Below, in pieces: positions 12,651-24,186 of a stretch of DNA of 64,000 nt (positions within the stretch are counted from its first letter, which is position 1; the number at the start of each line of letters is the position of its first letter). A program made the translations under genes and the position numbers. The notes under the pieces are model-generated. The model had not been told where the DNA came from, made no database searches, and saw only the letters and a list, made by a program, of their open reading frames with translations. Where the stretch lies: positions 24,803,716 through 24,867,715 of the forward strand of contig OX465587.1 in the NCBI GenBank assembly GCA_950022655.1. The letters run 5' to 3'. The stretch is from Alentia gelatinosa. Taxonomy: Eukaryota > Annelida > Polychaeta > Phyllodocida > Polynoidae.

Positions 12651-15600
12651 GTAAGTTCAACTCGAACTCAACAGGACCACCCTAGATTATCATCTACAAT
12701 ATACTATCTCTAGTATCCTTAAAACTCACCCAGTTCTACAATCAAATAAAATCAAGCAATTGTAAAATACCTCTTAAGATTCAGATTGGAGTATGTATGT
12801 CTGCCCGTGATAGATGATACAGGGATGCAAGTTCGCCGACAAATAACGAAATTCCGAAATTTCCTACACAGCATACGCAATGTTAGAGTGAAATTTCCTG
12901 TTTAGGTTCACATTTATCTCTCCTCAGATACTGACAGAATTATAGTAGATCCAGAGCTTTCCTGTTCGAAAATAATGTTATAAATGCCTCTCTCTTTTTA
13001 AGGATTTTAAATTTCCGATTTCCCATACCCGATTTTCGTCCCTGATGATACTCTCCATGACTGTTCTCATTTTATGGATTTTGTTTCTCTTGGCAGTATG
13101 TGGCGATTTTCCAGAAAGAGTTTCTATGGTGTGCCTACTGGGTCGGACTGGGAATCCTTTCGTCAGTTGGCCTTGGCACTGGCCTTCACACCTTCTTGTT
13201 ATACCTAGTAAGTTTCTACCACTCTTATATTATTCCGGAAGGACCGTAGTCCTATGTCAGTGAGTTTTAATACATGCCTTCTCAGATGAATGCTAGTTCA
13301 TGTATATATATCATGAATATTAATATTGAATCCAGCTCGCTTGGCTGTACATAAAGTACCATCTATCTTCAGTACTGTTACCAAGAGAATTACCACTAAA
13401 TAAATATGGGATTAATCCACATTATCATAAACCTAAATTCCTTGATGATATTTTTAACAGGGCCCCCATATAGCAGCTGTAACGTTAGCCGCATTTGAGT
13501 GTATGTCAGTGGACTTCCCCGCACCACCATATCCCGAAGAGTAAGTACTGATCATAGATTCTCAAATATATAAAGGGATAGTAACGCAGAAACAGTCATT
13601 CTGTCCTCTTGAGACAATTTTTTTAAAAGTGTCTTTATTGCTTTCGATGTTATACATCGTTCTTCCTAGCAAATTGACAGTACATGGATCAACCGGCAAC
13701 CAATAGGGGATGGTATTTACAATGAAACAAATGAGATTTACATATATATCAACAACATACCATAGATAATACACTATACAAAGTTATGTTCATATATATC
13801 GACCAGTATATTTACACTCCTTATATACTATGTAGATATCGCTAGACCTTTGCATATGTGTGAAAAATACTCGTGGAGAGAAGATTAAAATCGTAGATTG
13901 AGCAATTTCTTGTATCTGTTTAAAAGGATTATGTCTATTTAAAGCAAGTTACGCACTCTGCACAAAGAGGTTAGGTTATATCAATTAGCAGAGCATGGTG
14001 ATGTTACGACATGGGGCCATCCATAAAGTATGTACGCGGCATTTCTGAAATTTTTGACCCCCACCCTGCTCCTAATCTTGTACGCAATAGAACAAAGAAG
14101 GAGCATACACAAACCTTCCAAAATTTGTGACCCACCCCTCTCAGTACGTACGTACTTTATGGATGACCCCTATAGAGGTTCTGAGAGGATGGCATCAGAG
14201 TAGAATTGGACGGCGTGTATATTGCACAAAAATGACATGGACTATATCCGAACAAGATTCTGCTTCCATCTCTCGTATCACGTATGGAATCCCATTACTA
14301 GGATGAAGCAATACATGTCTAGGCGTCATATCTTCATCATGAATACATTTATAAAAAAAATTCTAATGTTGTTGAACACAGATATTGTTGCTAAATGGGG
14401 AAAATTGTCCCTAATTGAGGTACCTTTTTTTTTAATCAGTTATGTGTTCTACAACACTTGGAGATCATTATTCAATTTTTAGAAAAATGACATGGGTTTT
14501 GATTCTGAAGGTGAATTGTCCGATATGCCTGTAAGATATTACACCAGTTTGAGGTGGCTAATATTACATTTTGCCTTTTTTTCAGCATCATATGTCCAGA
14601 GACAGAAGGCACGAGTATGTCGCTATGGACGATCATGGGCAAGGTCCGGGTGGAAGCTTTTATGTGGGTAAGTTCTCAAAACCTGCTAGAATATCGGAAT
14701 GCTTTGCGACACAAGAAATAGATGTGCTTGCATTTAATCAGAAACATCACAGTAAACGTGAGCCGTATTAGTTTCCTATTTAGACGTAATATATATTATA
14801 AGATAAGAATCCCGTCTATATTCTCTCTCTAACGGAAACACCAACTGTAGGCCTACGCTTATGAATATAGATAAATACTGTAGTTGTAAGTTCAATACAA
14901 CATGAAGATATGAAAAGTCGTGGGTAGAAATATCTGTACAGAAGGTAAATGAATATAAATTCATAAAAAAGAAACATTCCACAACAAAAACAAAAAAGGC
15001 ACACTTTTCTCTATCGCATTTGACTTAAACAAGAATAGGGCGTTTCCTCAGACTCTCGTTCCATGATTTCCCACCAGGGGGCAGGTACAGCGATAGGAGA
15101 ACTTCCGCCGTACTTCATGGCGCGGGCTGCGCGTCTCTCCGGGCAGATGGACGAGGACGAGGCCGAGCTGGAGGAGCTCATCCAGGGCCGCCAGTCCGCC
15201 GAGAAGCTGGTCAGTATCCTCCTGCGCCGGGCAGGGCAGGGACAGTTACTTCAGGCTGGGGCAGTGTGATTTTTTTTTTTTTATTGGGGGGTGATATTTT
15301 TATTGAGTCGCAATTAGAAGGTAACTCACTCGATGAAAATAACTTGGTCTCTTTTTTGGGTTTCATGTATAAAAAAAAAGGTTGTTTTTTTTTGGGGGGG
15401 GGGGGATTAAATGATCTTTATTTGATTCACTGTGTGGTACATTGTTCTTCCATACAAATGTCAGATCCGTCCGTTGACAACGTATATACATACATGTACA
15501 TGTATAGGCATATCAAGTGAAAGAGTCTTCACTGTTAGGTAGATACTACCATGTTAGATGGTATATATAAATGACAAGCGTTACGGTGAAGAAAAGCAGA

Positions 15601-18600
15601 CCGATAGTGTCAGAATAAACATTCCATGTCAGATTTCGATTTCACAACACAGCATATAACGTAGTTAGAAAGCAACCCACGAGATGGAAATAGCTTGGTC
15701 CGTACTCCACCGAGTTTGACTGCAGAGTAATTCATGAAGCAAAGCTGAGTGAATTACTCTGTGGTCAAACGAGGTGGAGTGCAGACCAAGTTATTTTCAT
15801 CGAGTGGGTTTCTGATTCTATCTCACCCCGTATAACACAATTCATTGATGAAATGAATCACCAAATTAACCATTGAGTATTGGGTACACGAACCTCACGG
15901 CCGTGGAGTACGAGTTCCTGATGTTAAGGCTATGGAGAAAAATACCGGGTTGAGATAATATACTCTATACACCCTACGTTACTTCCGCTATTTGATTCTA
16001 GGTTCACGTTTGGTTCGTACCTCACCGAGTTTGACCGCAGAGTAATTCATGAAGTGAAGCTGAGTGAATTACGTAGCCATCAAACGAGGTGGAGTGCGGA
16101 CCAAGTTATTTTCTTTGAGTATGATTTTATCTCACCCCGTATAACGTTAGTGATTAATAAAATATGTCACCCAATTAGCCATTGAGTATTGGGCACACTA
16201 CCTTCATGGCCGTGGAGTGCGTGTTCTTAAAGTTAAGCCTATGGGGGAAAATACCGGTGTGAGATAACATCTTACCTGTTGGATATGACAACGTACAAGG
16301 AAATGTTGTTATATATTATTTCGTCTTATACAAAGCGGAAAGTAGAGTGCAATGGTAATGGGATGACAATGAAGAGAGATGGTTAGGAATAATGCGTATG
16401 AACAAGAACACATACGATTTAATTATTCTCTTCAATAATCTGGATCAAATCACTGGTTTAAATGCCATTATGGTTGGAAGTTTTTAACAGTTGATTTTAA
16501 ACAGTCCAACAACCAGTGGTATAAATTTTGTATGGCATTACCGTGGCATACAATCACACTTTGTTAAGTCTTTGGAGATTTAATATGAGGGGTAGGATGA
16601 ATACAGTTTATGTAACCTTTGTTTGAATTATATACTCTATCGTGCCTGTCAAATTATTTTACCGTATATAATATTACAAGCAATTCACTGAATGATGCGC
16701 TATTAAGGGTTAACAATTCACTCAGAATACTCGAGAATAACTAGACGAAACTCCTTTCAGTAATGATATCTTACTTTGGGCAGTGAGTCTTTATGTGCGA
16801 GGGAATTTATATGAAATTAAATCATGTAAAAATATATGGACTTTTCTATGTTTTAGGAGCCTGTAAGTATATATTGTCAGGTTCTGCAAGGTTTTTTTCC
16901 CGCCCTGCGTCCTGCATTTCCAGTGCAGTATAAAACACCTTTAGAACCTGTGGATTACCAGTTCTTTTTTCTTTCACCAGTAACACTTTCAAATTCCTAT
17001 ACCCCGTTAATTGCTGGAAAACATGCCCTCGTCAGTTAGTGTATTTCTGCATTTACATTTTGCTTGCTTCGGTACTTGGGGAAAGAAACACTAATAGCAT
17101 GGTTGCTTTTCTAGATCCCGATCAAGTTTAGTGTACCATCCAGAAATTTTAAATGTCGGTGGAAATTCTATTGAATTCTATATTTGACCCACCCCCCACC
17201 CCCACCCGCCTTTGGTGCCCTGGCACAGTCTTCCAATGGTGACCCAATTTGGGAGCAGGAGCGTTGTTTTCATGCGTTTTACTTAATGTCCTATCCTTCA
17301 CCCAGTTGGAACTGCCAGGTAAAATATTTCAGTGTCTGGAATAGTCATAGCAACTGTATCAGTGATACGACTCTGCAACCTCTAAAATCTTAGGTGAACA
17401 TATTTTTTAAATTGTTCGAGGTGGAAACTAAATACAGGTTATTTTCCTAATAGAAAGAGGTTATCCTGAATTTTTTTATAAGAAAAAATGAAAAAAGCGA
17501 AAAGTGAAGCGAAAAACAGCGTTAGGCCAAATTTTTTTTGAAAGCCTATTAATAAAGTTTTCCTTAAATGAAATAGGTAATTGAAACGGTTTGATCTTTA
17601 AAACTGTGATTAGGGCTTAGCTGTTTGGTACTTTGTTTGATAATTTGTCCTCATGTGCTTAATAAGATGTGACTATTTCAAGCTTAAAAAAAAAAAAAAT
17701 TGTACTATTCATGAAAAGTAAGATTTATACTAAACTCATGGCAGACATTTTATTTCAAATATAAACACGATTAACGAACCTAAACCAACAAAACGTGACA
17801 TGTACGCCATAGGCAATTTAAAGAGATAAAATCAACTTTCTACATTAATCTTTCCATATATTTGATTTCAAAGTGGGTGTCAAGATAATCATTGGCATAG
17901 CAGAATTACCTCCTTTATGTCTGTATTGAGGTAGCAGTTTTATACTTAACAATTGTAGGATCGTCAATAGCAACTTAAAGCAGCAGCATGTCTTCTCATT
18001 GGTACCTCAAAGCAGCTAGCATGTCTCACCGGTTATACCTCAGATCAGCGTGAACGTGGAAAAGGATAACGATCAAGTCCGATGGAATTCAGTTCATTGT
18101 CACAGGAAATATGAATAATCAGAGAGAGATTTGAACACACAAAGTGTAGTTAAAGGAAGCTGTCATTCATATTAGTGTGTTGTATATAGCTCGTTACAGT
18201 TTGATGTGATTTTTGCAGAGCTTCTTGGACCGGGCCAAGGTCACTGTGCACGATCTCGTTCAACGTGTTGGCTTCATCGGCATTCTACTCTGCGCTTCTG
18301 TGAGTCATCGTCCTCTGTCTGAAAATAACCACACTATTACTCAACCATTGGGAGTCATTTTTAAGGACACAATTAGCTGCCTTAAGAAATTGCAGAGTTG
18401 TGTGATATTTTTAAATAATAATCTTCCCTATTTAAACAAGACAAGAATGATATTGAATTGAGAGTATAAAAAGGACATGGTGTTGCCCGAAGTGACAAAT
18501 AGAGGATTTTACCATTGTATAGAATAATTTCTTACTATGAAAAAGATATCTGTTTTAATTGGTGAGAAATGTTTTGGAAAAATTGAGTTTTTATTCTAGG

Positions 18601-21600
18601 ATTTAAAGAAGTTTCAAGAAATTCGAAGTTTCTTTAATAAATTTTGTCATTAACCTGAGTTCTCCGGATTTTACTGTCCCATAAGATCTTCTAATCCTAA
18701 ACTTATACATTATAACTAGTGTACGCAATAGTTAGTCTTCATTTATTTTTTAAAAGAAAAAAGATAAAACTGACAGTTTGTCTAATGACTGAGCTCTACA
18801 TGACGTATTATATTTTCTTTTTCCAGATCCCTAACCCATTGTTCGACTTAGCAGGAATCACGTGTGGTCACTTCTTGGTACCATTCTGGACGTTTTTCGG
18901 AGCCACACTAATTGGCAAGGCCATCATAAAGATGCACATCCAGAAGCTCTTCGTAATTTTTGTCTTCAGTGAACACCATGTTCATCAAGTCGTTAGTTTG
19001 ATTAAGTGAGTAATAAGAGAAAATGTGGTTACTGAGCCCATTCAAGGTCTTTTGTCAAATAAAATATGTCCCGATGTTCGATGTGGAAGGACATTTTATG
19101 GGACAAAAGGCCAAGAATGGCAGCCTACGGGTACAGTCACTAGGTGCTTTTTTTTAATTATTATTATTACATGCCTTGACAACACTTAAGAAATGCAATT
19201 TTATGTAGTTACGAAATCGTTCTCGACGGGATCGTTCCCTACATCAACGAGCTCGAACATTATTCATATTGCACCTGTAGCAGTGGGTAGTATTTCATAG
19301 ACGTTCGGTCATAGGAATGTAATAATCAAGATTTGTTGGAAGTTCCAAAAGTTAGTCTAGTTACAGTCAAGGTGATATTTTGCGTTTGATATATTAGATG
19401 AAATGGAGACCGGGAAATATATTCTCTTCTAAATGCCTTTTGGAAAAGTAACTGTTAGGTTCTGGGTAATGTATTCAATGAATAATGTTTGAGTGTGGTG
19501 TTCCCTTTTGCTCTCTCCTCTTGTGAATATCAGATGGGTTTTCTGGTACTCCAGAATTACTTGTGAACTACCTTGGCAGTATACAATTACAATTCCGATG
19601 TTGAACTTTATATATAACCAAGAGGAATTTTATCAAATACAAACCGAAAAGTGTTATTGCAAGCTGCCATAATGGAGTCAGACTCCTGAAATGACCAGAA
19701 TACGGGAACACGAATACGCAAAAAAAGACAAAAATATCAGTGAATAATTTCAGATTTTAATCACTTTATTCAAAAGGGGTATATTGAGTATGTTTTCTCT
19801 AAACTTATGGTCACTGTTGTTGGTTTCTCTTTCCACAGATATATACCCCACTTTGGACCTAAACTCCAGGCTCCTTTCAAAGAATACCTCGAGAAGCAAA
19901 AAGCAAAGATGCACATAAAACCTGGAACCCGAGTCCCAACGGTAACCTACATGTCCATCATAACTCAACTCAAGTGTATTGAAGTGATTTTTGTGCCGTA
20001 TTACCCTTTATCTTAGCCTGGAATAAATGTCCATAGGCTCAAAATTAGGAACTCGTCCTCAACAGGCTTGCGAGTACGGTAACTCATTCTCAATGGGTGA
20101 TAAACAGATAGATATTTCCAGGCTAAGATAAAATCAGAAACATTTTCGTGCTTGGTCTGAGTCCCCTTTCGCCATCTCGTTTGGGGTGCTTCAGAATATT
20201 CACTCGGCTATCGCCTCGTTCATATTACTGCGCACTCCAAACTCGATGGCGAACGAGGACACAGACCAAACACTCATCAGTTTCTTTCTATGTATTTATG
20301 CACACCAGCACCTCGCTATCTGCCATATCTATCCTCAGTACTTTGGAGGACATCTAATCTAGGTCAGATAGAAAGTATTATAGTTTCCTGTACCGGAAGT
20401 CTACTCCTTGTTACTGGTCGGTCGGAGGCCAACACAGATGTACCCCTCGCTGGGTACCAGCAATGGCTTCCTCGCGGTAAAAGTATTTGGCAGTGGTTAA
20501 TTTCGGTCCCGAATTGTGTTCAAAATTCAGGAGGATTTTACAGAATTCTGTATGAATAAAGAAACTTTGATATTTTAATATTGCGCCGAGGTTTGTGGCC
20601 TCGACTCACTCCATTCATGGAGGGTGACTTTCGTATACTTTGCCATGTAATGCCTCAAGGCATTAATTTGCCATGTTTCGAAATGACTTAACCCATTCTG
20701 TGGGCATGGTTGGGGAATACTTCAAGGCAATTTGGCATTATGTTTGGGAAATTTCCCAAGGCAATATGACATCATGGCTGGCGAATGCCTTATGGGATCA
20801 CGTTTCTATAGTTTGAGAATACCGCAAGGCATTATGCAGTCATATTTTGGGAATACCTCAAGCAATGGCTAGGGAATCTCTAAGTTGGAGAATACCTCAA
20901 GGCATTATACAGGCATGGCTTGGAGAATACCCTAAGGCATTATATAACCATAGGAATACCTTAAGGTGTTATACGGCCATGGCTGGAGAATACCTTGAGG
21001 AATTATATTGCTCTGGTTGGAAAATACTTCAAGACATTACACGAGCATGGCTGGAAAATGACAAGGCATTATACGGCCATGGCTTGAGAATGCCATAAGG
21101 CATTATACGGCCATGGCTGGAGAATACCATAAGGCATTATACGGTCATGGCTGGAGAATACCATAAGGCATTATACGGCCATGGCTGGAGAATACCACAA
21201 GGTATTACTTGGCTATGACTAGTGAATACTATAAGGTATTACAAAGCCGTGGCTAGAGAATAACATAAGGCATTGGACGTCCATGTCTGAAGAATACCAT
21301 AAGACATTATACGGCCGAGGCTGCTAACCATATTTTTGTCTGCTCGTATAGACATACATTTAAAAACGCCTATCTAAGGTGAACTGTATCGTCTACTTTT
21401 TTCCTGAATAAAAAAAAAAAAAAAAAAATTCCTGCACACTTTTCACTGACCCCTTATCCCTTATTTTCTTCACCCCTCACAGAGCACCTCGTGGTTGTCG
21501 TGGCTCTTCGAGAAGGTGGTCATGGTGATGGTGATCTACTTCGTCCTCTCCATCGTCAACTCCATGGCTCAGAACTACCACAAGCGGCAAAGCAAGCGGA

Positions 21601-21638
21601 AACAGGAGGTCTCCGACAGGAAGGTCAGCAAAGACTGA
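12560..21638 (+). CDS. VMP1: VMP1, vacuole membrane protein 1 (nine C-terminal exons)
   Basis: VMP1 is a multi-pass ER membrane protein of the VTT/DedA-like group. In animals it acts as a lipid scramblase and is needed for autophagosome formation and for release of ER contacts. Exons: 12560-12650, 13097-13207, 13461-13540, 14586-14667, 15078-15209, 18219-18299, 18827-19005, 19839-19941 and 21483-21638. All borders are GT-AG and all phases match, giving about 337 residues. Diagnostic strings are [57 protein letters not shown] and the C-terminal [16 protein letters not shown]. The acidic stretch after the ARLSG motif and the last membrane segment are in the family order. The first exon opens with one base of a split codon, so the cytosolic N-terminus (roughly the first 80 residues in vertebrates) is missing. 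No broken exon is seen. The identification is firm; the exact 5' end is unknown. Confidence 0.95.
13097..13207 (+). CDS. VMP1: VMP1 exon b
   Basis: The acceptor is TTGGCAG and the donor CTA|GTAAGT. It has 37 codons in phase 0 and carries the family signature [18 protein letters not shown]. Confidence 0.95.
13461..13540 (+). CDS. VMP1: VMP1 exon c
   Basis: The acceptor is TTTTTAACAG and the donor GAAGA|GTAAGT. It encodes [20 protein letters not shown] and ends two bases into a codon, which exon d completes as Asp. Confidence 0.95.
14013..14170. mobile_element. Short inverted-repeat element (MITE) in VMP1 intron
   Basis: The left end GGGGCCATCCATAAAGTATG is matched by the reverse complement at the right end (TACGTACTTTATGGATGACCCC). 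The interior is about 110 bp with CCCCCACCCTGCTCC and CCCACCCCTCTCAG blocks. A half-copy lies near 7437-7570 (GGGGCAATCCATAAAGTACG). It is non-coding; the parent transposase type was not determined. Confidence 0.7.
14586..14667 (+). CDS. VMP1: VMP1 exon d
   Basis: The acceptor is TTTTTTCAG and the donor TGG|GTAAGT. It encodes [20 protein letters not shown] and ends in phase 0. Confidence 0.94.
15078..15209 (+). CDS. VMP1: VMP1 exon e
   Basis: The acceptor is CCCACCAG. The donor CTG|GTCAGT is slightly non-consensus but keeps the frame. It has 44 codons, including [20 protein letters not shown], then an acidic linker ([12 protein letters not shown]). It is GC-rich compared with its surroundings. 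Confidence 0.93.
15669..15960. repeat. Dispersed repeat family B, copy 2, with central palindrome
   Basis: Within it, 15708-15776 forms a long hairpin: CCACCGAGTTTGACTGCAGA and its near-complement flank GAGTAATTCA and TGAATTACTC. Outside this are TATCTCACCCCGTATAAC and CTATGGAGAAAAATACCGGG. An adjacent sister copy follows at 16008-16269. Confidence 0.65.
16008..16269. repeat. Dispersed repeat family B, copy 3
   Basis: This is a direct repeat of 15669-15960 with scattered substitutions. It has the same hairpin, the TATCTCACCCCGTATAAC block and the CCGTGGAGTGCGTGTTC block. The two stand head to tail about 50 bases apart in a VMP1 intron. Confidence 0.65.
18219..18299 (+). CDS. VMP1: VMP1 exon f
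   Basis: The acceptor is TTTTTGCAG and the donor TCT|GTGAGT. Its 27 codons encode [19 protein letters not shown] and the start of the next membrane segment. It follows a 3-kb intron filled with family B repeats. Confidence 0.93.
18827..19005 (+). CDS. VMP1: VMP1 exon g (core VTT segment)
   Basis: The acceptor is TTTTTCCAG and the donor ATTAA|GTGAGT. It holds the most conserved VMP1 stretch, including [20 protein letters not shown] and [14 protein letters not shown]. It ends two bases into a Lys codon. Confidence 0.96.
19839..19941 (+). CDS. VMP1: VMP1 exon h
   Basis: The acceptor is TTTCCACAG and the donor ACG|GTAACC. It encodes [20 protein letters not shown] and a basic linker, and finishes the split Lys codon from exon g. 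Confidence 0.92.
20003..20290. repeat. Dispersed repeat family B, copy 4
   Basis: It has an inverted-repeat start and end (TTATCTTAGCCTGGAATAAA and its reverse complement near 20120). The second half shares GGCTATCGCCTCGTTCATAT and CAGACCAAACACTCATCAGT with copy 1. It is intronic in VMP1. Confidence 0.55.
20640..21330 (+). repeat. Degenerate 34-bp minisatellite in last VMP1 intron
   Basis: There are roughly fifteen to twenty tandem units around a consensus GGAGAATACC..AAGGCATTATACGGCCATGGCT, with end-to-end drift. The most regular units are at 21080-21200. It ends about 150 bases before the terminal VMP1 exon and is followed by an A tract at 21409-21428. The frame open at 20847-21098 is only the repeat read through. 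Confidence 0.8.
21483..21638 (+). CDS. VMP1: VMP1 terminal coding exon
   Basis: The acceptor is CCCCTCACAG. It encodes the last membrane segment ([20 protein letters not shown]) and a basic cytosolic tail ending KVSKD, with TGA at 21636-21638. A GC-rich 3' UTR start (21640-21720) explains the opposing open frames there. Confidence 0.94.
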   Translation, partial: STSWLSWLFEKVVMVMVIYFVLSIVNSMAQNYHKRQSKRKQEVSDRKVSKD

Positions 21639-22052
21639 GCGCCGACCCCGGCACCGACCCACCTGCCCGCGCCGCCCGCCCGGCCCGCGCCGCCCGCCCG
21701 GCCCGCTGTCCACCCACGGCGACCTGAGCAACAGGATTCCTGTCAAATAGGATGGCTAAATTATTTGTACTCATACTCATGTGTCATGTCTACTACACCT
21801 GTATCCATAGTGGAGCCCAGTGTGAGTCCGTTTGATGGCTGAGTCTCTTTTGGTTGTGGAGAGTGATATTCACAACTTCTTTTAATTTTTTTTTTTTTTG
21901 GGGGGGGGGGGGGGGAGTTTAGATTATTATTGTTGTTTATTATCATTATTATATACAGCGGGAGTAGATGGACGGATTCAGTCGGTATGGGGTTGAGCTG
22001 GATCTTGTCCTGTCTGTTGTTTCTGAGAAACTTGCTATATGCGAGAGTAAAC

Positions 22053-22058
22053 AATAAA
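22053..22058 (+). terminator. Candidate VMP1 polyadenylation signal
   Basis: AATAAA lies 415 bases after the VMP1 stop and is followed by a T-rich stretch. Later weaker signals cannot be excluded. Confidence 0.5.
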
Positions 22059-24109
22059 AGAAATTAAAATATTTTTTTTTAAGGCAGCTGTGGCCAGAAG
22101 GGTCCCTTGACCCAGCAACATCCCCACTGAATGCTACTTTTGTCATCTCTGTATGAATCACAAATGAAATCATCCCTACCCTATATCTCGGAACGGGAAT
22201 TCTCTAGAATTAAAACCGAAGATGTTGGTCCTAAATGAGACAGTGATTTATGGGCAGTGTAGTTGTGTATACGAGGCGAAATAGAACATCCAAATCCCAC
22301 CGCTTCAAAAATATGTCAAACCAGGGGTTACCGATTCCACGGAAAGAACAAAATATTTTAAAAAACCACAGTGATTCTATAGACGGGAATGGATGACTTA
22401 TTTAGGAAAGGATGGGGTAAAAGAGGTGCATGTATAAATATGAAAGCATCTGTTTACGAATCGTTCAAAAAGTTATAAACTATGCATGAAATGTGAAATG
22501 CATCGGAGGCTAAATGTATTCTGCCGAGTGATGCACTGTGAAAATGTCAGTTGGTTCAGGTACTAGACTAGTCAGTGTCTTATGTGTGTTAACCAAGTTC
22601 ATTTATTGAAAACACCTCGTAAGGGAGGGATGGGAGGGTCGGGAGGGTCAGCATTGCTATTATCGATATCTAAAACCTGAAGTCACTAGTATTAGTGAGG
22701 CAAAATCACTAAGTTTCTTATAGTGAAAGTTTGAATTGTTAGTGCAAAAATACAAAACCTTAAAGGTGATATTGGCATGATGCTACCTACCACATGATTA
22801 GCAGACATTTAGTGAACGCTGAGTTAAAATCGTCTAAGATATACACACATCCCAAAGGAAAACTATCTGTTCACCTGCAATGTACTTAGTTGGCGTTAGT
22901 ATTATATAAAGGAGCTCCTTTACCAGTGACATGGAGCAGTCCAGTGTGTGCTGCAAGTTGAGATGCATATGAATCGTGTTGAATGCTAGGGATGCCAGTT
23001 ACGAGGTTATTTCAGTTTTTATCTCAGCTCTAAATACATCTTTTTATTCTTGTAAATGCCCTGATATATAGTATTTTGTATGAACTGTTTTATTAGATGA
23101 AATACTTAATAACAACCCCCAAACTTGACCAATAAACTCAAATACCAGAATCACGGCTTATAAGATACAGAGACTATTCCTGGCCCTGGCCTTCAGACCT
23201 ACTGGTGTCAAAATCTCTCTACCACCGTGCCTGTGTGTACTGTCTGTAGCCTCCATCATTCTGCCAGAATCAGCTCGACTTTGTAGTGAAACAGCCATAG
23301 AGCTTCAGAACCGCCGGAAGGTGCCAGACCTCACCATGCAGTTTCTTTGCTGCATAGTGAAACTAAACCTCTGTAGGGAGAGAACACCATCAACGTCAGT
23401 TTACGAGCAGAAGGCCTGTTATATCTTTTATTTCTGATTATCAAATTGTTTAAAAATTAAATGTTTGAAGCGAATCTGTTAAAAATACCCAATTGGCCAA
23501 TGAAAGATGCCCACAGAATGTTGTGACTGATAAGTGCAGAAGGTATTACAACATAGTCATTGGTATGAATCCTAGAGGGTCCCGCCCGTATGTGAAGGTG
23601 GCGTGTATGATAGTTATTATGATATTCCTTATCTGTACGACCTCACTGGCATCTCTGTGTGCTCTGAAGGGATCTCTGCCCCTCAAAAGACATAAAAAGA
23701 TGTATATGTATGAGCCGTTGATATCTGGACACTACGCTTCGTAGCTAGCACGCTTCGTTTTCGGGGAAGACCGATGGACAATGTGCTTTGTCGCACCACC
23801 CCTTCAATTTCATGTCAGAACTGTCTAGAATTGGCTTAAAACTACAAATACTGTCTTTTAGCTAACAATGTGGTAGTTACTAGATTTTTACACACCAGTT
23901 CGATTGTCACAAGGACATACACATGGCGCTATCTTGCGGAAACAAAGGGTAGCGTCCAATTTACGAAGCGTAGTGTCCCAAGTGTGCTAGATACGAAGCG
24001 TAGTGTCTTGGATTCGTGCTGTTATACATGGGGAGAAAACACACATATTGGGACATATTTGTAAAGAGAAGGGAGTGGAGATATGTAAATATACCGACAC
24101 AAGTGTGCA

Positions 24110-24186
24110 ATGAGTGTTGACCCATTCAATGTGTGTTGACCCATTAAATGTGTGTTGACCCATTAAATGTGTGTTGACCCATTAAA
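24110..24186. repeat. Four-unit 19-bp tandem repeat
   Basis: The unit is GTGTGTTGACCCATTAAAT, repeated about four times; the first unit differs by a few bases. Confidence 0.75.

Noticed and set aside
21640..23000. A miR-21-like hairpin downstream of VMP1, as in vertebrates
   Set aside because: No sequence resembling the mature miR-21 was found after the VMP1 stop.
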